Shown here in pieces: positions 1 through 5,393 of a stretch of 5,393 nucleotides of DNA. Source of the stretch: Salaquimonas sp. (GTDB lineage: Bacteria > Pseudomonadota > Alphaproteobacteria > Rhizobiales > Rhizobiaceae); the NCBI GenBank assembly GCA_024639745.1, contig JAHEHW010000155.1, positions 1 to 5,393 on the forward strand, given 5' to 3'. Both the position numbers and the translations under genes were made by a program. Below the pieces are notes generated by a model that saw only the letters and a program-made list of their open reading frames with translations, made no database searches and was not told the origin of the DNA. How positions within the stretch are numbered: position 1 is the stretch's first letter; each line of letters opens with the position of its first letter.

Positions 1-127
1 CTATCCGGAATTGATGGTCCCGGACATTATCGTCCGGGTTTCAGACATCCCGCTGCTTGGAAGCGGAAAGACCGACTATCCCGGCGCAGAAAAGCTTGCG
101 CGGGCTCAACTCAAGCAACCTTCATGA
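1..127 (+). CDS. 3' end of an Aas-type acyl-[ACP] synthetase / phospholipid O-acyltransferase (AMP-binding enzyme), 5' truncated by window edge
   Basis: The frame starting at base 2 is open for 41 codons and ends at TGA 125-127. It reads YPELMVPDIIVRV, then SDIPLLGSGKTDYPGAEKLA, and ends LKQPS. The IPLLGSGKTDY stretch matches the extreme C-terminus of AMP-forming acyl ligases, where the Lys of the 'SGK' motif (A10 motif, residue 23 of the visible part) orients substrate in the adenylation step. The LLGSGK-T-D-Y form is closer to the end of Aas (E. coli Aas has a very similar LPLLGSGKPDF) than to ordinary acyl-CoA ligases (usually RTxSGKIxR). Family role: activation of fatty acids to acyl-ACP and re-acylation of lysophospholipids at the inner membrane; in many alphaproteobacteria the protein is a large MFS-acyltransferase-AMP ligase fusion. 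Those upstream domains are outside the window, so the fusion is not shown. A plain acyl-CoA ligase remains possible. The following regulator starts 184 bases later from its own likely promoter. Confidence 0.75.
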   Translation, partial: YPELMVPDIIVRVSDIPLLGSGKTDYPGAEKLARAQLKQPS

Positions 128-189
128 CCGCCATCCCGAAACATCTCCCTGTTTTAAGCGGATATTTCCATTTTCAGGACTAGCGCTAT

Positions 190-216
190 CGGCGGTTTGA
201 CAGCCGTTCACTTTTT
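190..216 (+). terminator. weak candidate rho-independent terminator for the upstream gene
   Basis: CGGC (190-193) pairs with GCCG (203-206). After a G/A mismatch, GT (195-196) pairs with AC (200-201) around a TTG loop. The hairpin is followed by TTCACTTTTT. It lies 63 bases after the TGA of the acyl ligase gene and before the promoter of the regulator, which is the expected place. The stem is short and interrupted and the T tract is offset, so this is a low-confidence call. The same bases contain TTGACA (197-202), but no good -10 box lies about 17 bases downstream of it. Confidence 0.25.
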
Positions 217-241
217 GGCGAACGCATCACCAAGCCGCATA

Positions 242-270
242 TTCACACTTGATATATATCAAAGCTATAT
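242..270 (+). promoter_or_regulatory. probable sigma-70 promoter of the padR-adaptor-RND operon
   Basis: TTCACA (242-247; five of six match TTGACA) is followed by exactly 17 bases and then CTATAT (265-270), the -10 form typical of rhizobial housekeeping promoters. Transcription would start near base 277, giving a leader of about 35 bases before the GTG at 312. A perfect palindrome fills the spacer. The AT-rich run continues to 275, so a -10 at TATATA (266-271) or TATATT (270-275) cannot be excluded. The placement is inferred from consensus matching. Confidence 0.5.
249..262. promoter_or_regulatory. putative PadR operator: perfect 14-bp palindrome in the promoter spacer
   Basis: TTGATATATATCAA is identical to its own reverse complement over all 14 bases. 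It lies between the predicted -35 (242-247) and -10 (265-270) boxes. A second AT-alternating run, TATATATAT (266-274), follows on the same DNA and overlaps the -10 box, so a tandem or extended site is possible. PadR-family dimers bind dyad-symmetric, AT-containing sites near their own promoters, and the gene just downstream encodes such a protein. Binding itself is inferred. Confidence 0.5.
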
Positions 271-297
271 ATATTGGGTCGCCATACCCACACCAAC

Positions 298-302
298 AAG
301 GA
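298..302 (+). promoter_or_regulatory. ribosome binding site fixing the GTG start of the PadR gene
   Basis: AAGGA lies 9 bases before GTG at 312-314. This supports that GTG over the in-frame upstream TTG at 249, which lies inside the promoter palindrome and would add 21 residues not typical of PadR proteins. Confidence 0.65.
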
Positions 303-311
303 TTTACAACC

Positions 312-860
312 GTGAACGCGAAGACCTTGATCCTTGCAATCCTGAACCGACAAGAAGCGACCGGCTACGAAATCCGCAAGATGTGCACCGAGGGCCCTTA
401 TAGCTATTTCGTGGATATCAGCTACGGATCAATCTATCCAACGCTTGCCAAACTCGAAGAAGAAGAACTGGTCTCCAGCCGTGTGGAGCACCACAGCGGC
501 AAACCGGATCGCAAGATCTACCAGATTACGGAAGCGGGCCAACATGAATTCATCGCCTCGCTTGCCAATCCGCCACAGCCAGACAAGTTCAAGTCGGAAT
601 TTCTTCTCATCGCCATGTGCGCTGAACTCGGCACGAAGGAATCCGTAAAGATCGCTATCGATGAGCGGATCGCTCATGTCGAAGAGGAACTGAAGATGAT
701 CCGCTCGCATCATAGTGAATGCAGCCATCCCGGCACCTGCTGGGTGATCGAATATGGAGAACATTGCATGAGCAACGATCTTATTTTCCTGAAGAAAAAA
801 CGGGAAGAGCTCCTTGATATAGCGGGTCGCAATGACGGTTTTCGAACCGCGGCTGAATAG
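312..860 (+). CDS. PadR-family transcriptional regulator
   Basis: A 182-residue cytoplasmic DNA-binding protein, and the probable repressor of its own operon. From the GTG start it reads MNAKTLILAILNRQEATGYE, the usual PadR opening (short helix, then xSGYEI-like turn). The winged helix-turn-helix spans about residues 4-80. It includes the hallmark recognition segment YGSIYPTLAKLEEEELV (about 38-54) and the wing KPDRKIYQITEAG (about 64-76). The rest (about 90-170) is mostly helical with heptad-like stretches (ERIAHVEEELKMI; FLKKKREELL), matching the C-terminal dimerisation domain (Vir_act_alpha_C type). Length and domain order are normal for the longer PadR class. Unusual is a cluster of Cys and His: H133, H134, C137, H139, C143, H151 and C152, with C25 and C103 elsewhere. 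It is separated from the adaptor gene by 35 bases with no convincing terminator, so co-transcription is likely. PadR members are mostly ligand-responsive repressors; the inducer is unknown here. Confidence 0.93.
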   Translation: MNAKTLILAILNRQEATGYEIRKMCTEGPYSYFVDISYGSIYPTLAKLEEEELVSSRVEHHSGKPDRKIYQITEAGQHEFIASLANPPQPDKFKSEFLLIAMCAELGTKESVKIAIDERIAHVEEELKMIRSHHSECSHPGTCWVIEYGEHCMSNDLIFLKKKREELLDIAGRNDGFRTAAE

Positions 861-895
861 ACGGCCCATCGCTTTTTTCACAACGGAATAGAAAA

Positions 896-2035
896 ATGGC
901 TTTCAAGATACGTGGTTCACATCTGATTGCAGTCGGGATCGCTGGTGCCCTCGCCTTCTGGATGCTTGGCGGCAAATACGAAATCGGCGGAAGCAGCGAT
1001 AGTGACCACGCAGCCCCCATCGCGGAACGCGAGGCGGATCGAAATCAGGACCTGTTCGAGGTTCGTTTCGTGCCGCTGCAATCCGAACACCGTTCGGAAA
1101 CGATTAGGATACGCGGTCGTACCATGGCCGATGCGGTCGTTTCAGTACGGTCGGAGACCGCCGGCGTCGTGAAGCAGCGACAGTTTTCCAAAGGCGATAT
1201 GATCAAGGACGGCGATCTTTTGTGCGTTCTCGATCAGGGCGCGCGGGCAGCACAGTTAGCGCAGGCAAAGGCGCAACTCGCGCAAGCTGTTACAGACTAC
1301 GAAGCCAATCGCCGACTCAAGGAAAAAGGCTTTGCGGCGAAAAACCGTCTTCCGGCGCTTCAGGCGGCCGTCGACTCAGCCAAGGCTGCAGTTGCCGCTG
1401 CCGAAGAGGAATTGAAACGGACTGAAATTCGCGCGAACGCAGCCGGCACCGTTCAGGAACCGATTGCCGAGATCGGCAGCATGCTGACGGCGGGCGGCGT
1501 GTGCGCAACGCTGATCGATACCGATCCGATGCTCTTCACCGGGCAAGTATCCGAGCGGAATATCGACAAGATTTCGATCGGAATGGAAGCCGATGTCACG
1601 CTCGTATCCGGCAAAACCGTCGGCGGGGAAGTACGCTATGTCTCCCCTTCAGCCGACCCGGCCACCCGGACATTCGAGGTGGAAATAAAGATCGATGCTG
1701 ACGAGACCGTTCGGGACGGGCTTACAGCTGAGGCGAGCATTACGCGACCCGTAGGCGAGGCTTTCCGGATCGCTCCTTCATGGGTGACGCTCGGCGATGA
1801 CGGTTCGCTCGGCCTCAGGCTGGTAGCCGAAGACGAAACGGTTCGCTTCCAGCCGATCGAACTGGTTGCGCAGGCAGCCGAAGCATTCTGGATTAAAGGG
1901 CCTTCTAATGGTGATCGTGTGATTACGCTTGGACAAGACTATGTCGTCGACGGCGAGCGCGTTGTGCCGAAGCCGGACGAACGTTTCCAGGACAGGTTGG
2001 CCGAGCTTTACAAGAACGGAGAAGCCACACAATGA
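896..2035 (+). CDS. RND efflux periplasmic adaptor (membrane-fusion protein, HlyD/AcrA family)
   Basis: A 379-residue adaptor that would bridge the inner-membrane RND pump and an outer-membrane channel. Residues about 9-26 (HLIAVGIAGALAFWMLGG) form an N-terminal hydrophobic anchor; there is no lipobox Cys, so it is held by this helix or cleaved by signal peptidase I, not lipidated. Order of domains: first lipoyl half about 78-113 (SETAGVV, then GDMIKDGDLLCVLD); an Ala/Gln/Glu-rich alpha-hairpin about 114-176 with coiled-coil character; second lipoyl half about 177-208 (NAAGTVQEPIAEIG, then GGVCATLID); beta-barrel about 212-286 (GQVSERNIDKISIGM, SPSADPATRTFEVEI); membrane-proximal domain about 287-357. 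The hairpin is short, as in RND adaptors. C110 and C203 sit in the two lipoyl halves. ATG at 896 has a weak GGAA site 7 bases upstream; the gene ends in a 4-base ATGA overlap with the pump gene, indicating coupled translation. The substrate cannot be read from the sequence. Confidence 0.95.
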   Translation: MAFKIRGSHLIAVGIAGALAFWMLGGKYEIGGSSDSDHAAPIAEREADRNQDLFEVRFVPLQSEHRSETIRIRGRTMADAVVSVRSETAGVVKQRQFSKGDMIKDGDLLCVLDQGARAAQLAQAKAQLAQAVTDYEANRRLKEKGFAAKNRLPALQAAVDSAKAAVAAAEEELKRTEIRANAAGTVQEPIAEIGSMLTAGGVCATLIDTDPMLFTGQVSERNIDKISIGMEADVTLVSGKTVGGEVRYVSPSADPATRTFEVEIKIDADETVRDGLTAEASITRPVGEAFRIAPSWVTLGDDGSLGLRLVAEDETVRFQPIELVAQAAEAFWIKGPSNGDRVITLGQDYVVDGERVVPKPDERFQDRLAELYKNGEATQ

Positions 2036-5000
2036 CCGGCGCTCTCGAAACCATACTCTCACGGCCCAAGACCGTGATCACCATTATGATCGTCATGGTG
2101 ATAGCAGGGATCGCCGCTTATATTGCCGTGCCGAAAGAGGCCAATCCGGATATCGAGGTACCGGTTTACTATGTCTCAATCGGCCAGCGCGGAGTTTCTC
2201 CCGAAGATGCCGAGCGCCTGCTCGTCAAGCCGATGGAAACCGAATTGCGCGGCCTCGAAGGCCTGAAGGAGATCACCGCAATCGCCTCGGAAGGGCACGC
2301 TGGCATCATCCTCGAATTCAATATCGGTACGAACAAGGACCAGGTGCTTGCGGATATTCGCGACAAGGTTGATCTCGCCAAAGCCGATCTGCCGGCAGAG
2401 GCCGACGAACCCTCGATCACGGAAACGAATTTCGCACTCGAGCCGACCATCATCGTAACGCTGTCGGGCAATGTGCCCGAGCGAACACTCTATAAGCGTG
2501 CCAAAGAGCTGCAGGACGAGATCGAAGCGATCTCGACGGTGCGTGAGGCAAAGTTGCAGGGCATTCGTGACGAGCAGCTCGAGGTCGTTCTCAACCTGCT
2601 GAAGCTTGAGTCCTACGACATTACGCAAACCGAACTTCTCAATGCGCTGGAACAGTACAACCAGCTCGTGCCGGCCGGCTTTCTGGATGATGGCAGCGCG
2701 CGTTTCAACGTCAAGTTGCCAGGTCTTGTCGAAGACGCGCAGGACGTCTTCTCAGTCCCGATCAAGCAGAACGGAGAAGGGGTGGTGACGCTAGGCCAGG
2801 TGGCGGATATTCGTCGCACCTTCAAGGATGCGTCGAGCTATACCCGCGTCAACGGGCAGCCAGCGGTCGCGCTGGAAGTCGTCAAACGCATCGGCACCAA
2901 TATCATCGACAACAACCAATCGGTGCGAGACGTCGTTGGCGAGTCCACGAAAGACTGGCCTAATGCGATCACGATCAACTACCTGATCGACCAGTCGAGC
3001 TTCATTTACGAGGTTCTGGGATCGCTACAATCCTCCATTCTGACTGCGATATCGCTCGTCATGGTGGTCGTCATTGGGTCGCTGGGCTTACGCTCGGGGC
3101 TCCTTGTCGGTCTAGCTATTCCGACCTCCTTCATGATCGGCTTTTTGATCCTCGGTTTCCTCGGCATGACGGTCAACATGATGGTCATGTTCGGCCTCGT
3201 GCTCACCGTCGGGATGCTGGTCGATGGCGCGATTGTGATGATCGAATATGCCGACCGTAAAATATCGGAAGGCTTGCCGCCAACAGAGGCCTATAACCGC
3301 GCGGCCAAGCTGATGTTCTGGCCGATCGTCTCCTCAACCGCGACGACGCTTGCCGCCTTCCTGCCACTGCTCTTGTGGCCGGGCGTTTCGGGCGAATTTA
3401 TGAGCTATCTTCCAACTATGGTGATCATCGTCTTAACGGCATCGCTGCTGACGGCGCTGGTCTTCGTACCGGTCACAGGCTCGATCCTGGCGCAAACAGG
3501 CGGCACACTTACTGGTCTTTTCGGTGGCAACAGCAAGCGTCAGCAGCCAACGGAAACAGCGAAAATGTTGTCAGCGCAGGTGGAGATCGATCTACAGCAA
3601 CTGCGGGGTTTCATGGGTGTCTATGTGCGTTTGCTCGACCGGCTATCGCGCAACCTAGTCGGAAACCTACTCGTCATCGGAGGGGTGACCGCGATCGCCG
3701 TCGGCACGTTTATTTATTATGGTCAAAACAATAATGGCGTCGAGTTCTTCGTCGAGGAAGAACCTGATATCGCAACGATTTTCGTTGAGGCACGTGGCAA
3801 TCTGTCCGGGCGCGAAATTCGCGAACTCGCGATCGAAGTCGAACAGCAAGTGCTGCAGGTTGCGGGTATCGACAATGTCGTGCTGACGGCGACTGCCCCC
3901 GGCAGCGGCCAGGGCCAGGGTGGCGGCATGGATCTTGCCGGTCCACAGGACAAACCCGAAGATATGATCGCCACCATGCAGATCGAACTTGCCGATTACG
4001 CCATACGCCGTCCCGCAGTAGCGATATTTGATGAAATCCGCCAGCGAACCAGCTATATCGGCGGTGTTCAGGTCGAGATTCGAAAGGTGGAAGGAGGCCC
4101 TCCATCCGGCAAGGATGTGCGGCTGCAGCTCACCTCCAATAATTACGATTTGCTGAAACAGCAGGTCGGGCGGGTTCGCGAGTTCTTCGACAAACAGCAG
4201 GATCTGCGTGACATTGAAGACGGCAGAGCTCTGCCCGGGATCGAATGGCAGATCGATGTAGATCGGGAAGAGGCCGGCCGCTACAACGCCGGTATCGCGG
4301 CGATCGGTTCCATGGTCCAGCTCGTAACCAATGGCGTGTTGATCGGCAAATATCGACCCGACGACGCCGAAGACGAACTCGATATCGTGGTGCGCCTACC
4401 GGAGAATGAACGCTCGCTCGACATGTTGTCGGAACTGAAGCTTCGCACCCCGAACGGTCAGGTGCCAATCGCGAATTTCATTGATATCAAGCCGCAGCCT
4501 AAGGTTACCTCCATCACGCGGCGCGACGGCGTTTACGCGATGAATGTGACGGCAAACCTTGTCAGCGATGCGATGTTCGATGGACGGGCGATGACAGCTG
4601 ACGACAAGGTGGGGCAAATCCAGACTTGGATCGACAATCAGGAATGGCCCGAGAACGTGAATTTCCGTTTCCGGGGGGCCGATGAGGAGCAAAAAGAATC
4701 AGGTGCGTTCCTGGCCAAGGCGGCTGCAGGCGCGCTGTTCCTGATGTTCATCATTCTGGTGACGCAGTACAATTCATTCTATCAGACTTTCCTGACGCTC
4801 GGCACGGTGATCCTGGCCATCGTCGGCGTTTTGATCGGTATGCTCGTCACCGGGCAGAAGTTCTCCATCATCATGACCGGAACGGGCGTGGTGGCGCTTG
4901 CGGGAATTGTCGTCAACAATGCGATCGTGCTTATAGACACCTATAATCGGCTGCGATCGGAAGGCGTCAATGTACACGACGCCGTATTGAAGACATCCGC

Positions 5001-5385
5001 ACAGCGTCTGCGTCCGATCCTGCTCACAACGATCACCACCATTCTCGGCCTTATCCCGATGGCGCTGACGATCAACCTCAACTATATCGACCGCGTCATC
5101 AGCTATGGCTCGATAACCTCGATCTGGTGGGTGCAGTTATCGACAGCCGTGATCTCCGGTCTGGCATTCTCGACATTACTGACGCTCATTCTGACGCCGG
5201 TAATGCTTTCGTTGCCGGAAAATATCCGTGAACGTATTGCTCACTGGCGCCGGGTGGACGGTAACGCGGATGAAGATCGCGGCGACGATGAAAGCAATGG
5301 ACCGAAGGTGGGAAAATTGCGCAGCAAGAAACAGGATCGCACACTCGACGAGGAACCATTTGCCTATCCGGAAGCCGCCGAATAG
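2032..5385 (+). CDS. RND-family efflux permease (AcrB/AcrD/AcrF superfamily), full length
   Basis: A 1117-residue inner-membrane proton-driven exporter working as a trimer with the adaptor encoded just upstream. The layout is classic RND: TM1 about 13-32; first periplasmic domain 33-333; TM2-TM6 about 334-485; a cytosolic linker 486-540 with an amphipathic helix; TM7 about 541-561; second periplasmic domain 562-890; TM8-TM12 about 891-1060. Signatures include PKEANPDIEVP with GVSPEDAERLLVKPME near the N-terminus, GMLVDGAIVMIEYADR in TM4, GIVVNNAIVLIDTYNRLR in TM10 and QRLRPILLTT in TM11. Aligned to AcrB, D407 is kept (D398), D408 becomes G399, K940 becomes N962 and T978 is kept (T999). A Gly/Gln-rich loop lies at 622-633, and a charged tail follows TM12 (about 1061-1117), making it longer than AcrB (1049). 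ATG 2032 overlaps the adaptor stop; GGAG lies 10 bases upstream. Residues fit a drug/hydrophobic exporter (HAE-like) better than a metal pump (no CusA-type Met cluster is evident). Substrate unknown; no outer-membrane partner gene is seen. Confidence 0.95.
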   Translation: MTGALETILSRPKTVITIMIVMVIAGIAAYIAVPKEANPDIEVPVYYVSIGQRGVSPEDAERLLVKPMETELRGLEGLKEITAIASEGHAGIILEFNIGTNKDQVLADIRDKVDLAKADLPAEADEPSITETNFALEPTIIVTLSGNVPERTLYKRAKELQDEIEAISTVREAKLQGIRDEQLEVVLNLLKLESYDITQTELLNALEQYNQLVPAGFLDDGSARFNVKLPGLVEDAQDVFSVPIKQNGEGVVTLGQVADIRRTFKDASSYTRVNGQPAVALEVVKRIGTNIIDNNQSVRDVVGESTKDWPNAITINYLIDQSSFIYEVLGSLQSSILTAISLVMVVVIGSLGLRSGLLVGLAIPTSFMIGFLILGFLGMTVNMMVMFGLVLTVGMLVDGAIVMIEYADRKISEGLPPTEAYNRAAKLMFWPIVSSTATTLAAFLPLLLWPGVSGEFMSYLPTMVIIVLTASLLTALVFVPVTGSILAQTGGTLTGLFGGNSKRQQPTETAKMLSAQVEIDLQQLRGFMGVYVRLLDRLSRNLVGNLLVIGGVTAIAVGTFIYYGQNNNGVEFFVEEEPDIATIFVEARGNLSGREIRELAIEVEQQVLQVAGIDNVVLTATAPGSGQGQGGGMDLAGPQDKPEDMIATMQIELADYAIRRPAVAIFDEIRQRTSYIGGVQVEIRKVEGGPPSGKDVRLQLTSNNYDLLKQQVGRVREFFDKQQDLRDIEDGRALPGIEWQIDVDREEAGRYNAGIAAIGSMVQLVTNGVLIGKYRPDDAEDELDIVVRLPENERSLDMLSELKLRTPNGQVPIANFIDIKPQPKVTSITRRDGVYAMNVTANLVSDAMFDGRAMTADDKVGQIQTWIDNQEWPENVNFRFRGADEEQKESGAFLAKAAAGALFLMFIILVTQYNSFYQTFLTLGTVILAIVGVLIGMLVTGQKFSIIMTGTGVVALAGIVVNNAIVLIDTYNRLRSEGVNVHDAVLKTSAQRLRPILLTTITTILGLIPMALTINLNYIDRVISYGSITSIWWVQLSTAVISGLAFSTLLTLILTPVMLSLPENIRERIAHWRRVDGNADEDRGDDESNGPKVGKLRSKKQDRTLDEEPFAYPEAAE

Positions 5386-5393
5386 CCTTCGAC

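Noticed and set aside
19..38. Perfect 7-bp inverted repeat CCCGGAC / GTCCGGG with a 6-base loop
   Set aside because: It lies inside the coding region of the acyl ligase tail, about 90 bases before its stop, and has no T tract; it is most likely a chance hairpin in GC-rich coding sequence.
197..227. TTGACA at 197-202 as a -35 box for the operon
   Set aside because: No acceptable -10 box occurs 16-18 bases downstream; the TTCACA-N17-CTATAT arrangement at 242-270 is better.
249..311. Upstream TTG start that would extend the PadR protein by 21 residues
   Set aside because: The TTG is part of the promoter palindrome, lacks a Shine-Dalgarno site, and the added residues do not resemble PadR N-termini; GTG at 312 has AAGGA at the right distance and gives the canonical start.
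845..880. T6 run (873-878) in the gap after the PadR gene as a terminator
   Set aside because: No stable GC stem precedes the T run (only a 3-bp GGC/GCC pairing across a long loop), so read-through into the adaptor gene is expected.
429..881. Open frames antisense to the PadR gene and similar frames on either strand inside the adaptor and permease genes (for example 2176-2628, 3710-4105 and 4130-4468 on the minus strand; 1929-2372 and 3375-3734 on the plus strand)
   Set aside because: They overlap well-supported genes, encode low-complexity or Arg/Ser/Pro-rich translations typical of shadow frames in GC-rich DNA, and match no family I recognise.
1..5393. CRISPR arrays, tRNA or rRNA genes, insertion sequences, attachment sites, riboswitches
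   Set aside because: No spaced direct repeats, cloverleaf arms, transposase motifs or terminal inverted repeats were seen; nearly all of the window is protein-coding and the only sizeable gap is 184 bases.

Overview
The window looks like chromosomal DNA from an alphaproteobacterium, most likely of the order Hyphomicrobiales (the Brucella/Ochrobactrum/Rhizobium side). This is inferred from moderately high GC, the protein types, and a promoter whose -10 box (CTATAT) resembles the rhizobial consensus. The genus cannot be fixed from the sequence alone.

Layout, all on the + strand. Bases 1-127 hold the last 41 codons of an AMP-forming acyl-ACP/acyl-CoA synthetase, best matched to an Aas-type acyl-[ACP]--phospholipid O-acyltransferase. 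It was not among the longer open frames because only its tail is present. A 184-base intergenic region (128-311) follows. It holds a weak terminator candidate and a promoter with a perfect 14-bp palindrome sitting between the -35 and -10 boxes. Next comes a compact three-gene operon: a PadR-family transcriptional regulator (GTG start at 312, stop at 860), a membrane-fusion (periplasmic adaptor) protein (896-2035), and a full-length RND efflux permease (2032-5385). The regulator and adaptor genes are 35 bases apart. The adaptor and permease genes overlap by four bases (ATGA). Only 8 bases follow the permease stop.

Working model: the PadR protein probably represses its own promoter by binding the palindrome. 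On sensing a ligand, metal or oxidant it would release the operon, giving an inner-membrane RND pump plus adaptor. No outer-membrane channel gene is present, so the pump would use a TolC-like partner encoded elsewhere or just downstream.

Nothing here is an obviously new kind of system. The points most worth a second look are the promoter/operator arrangement, a Cys/His cluster in the C-terminal half of the PadR protein, the non-AcrB proton-relay residues of the permease (Asp-Gly in place of Asp-Asp, Asn in place of the TM10 Lys), and a glycine-rich loop where AcrB has its phenylalanine-containing switch loop.
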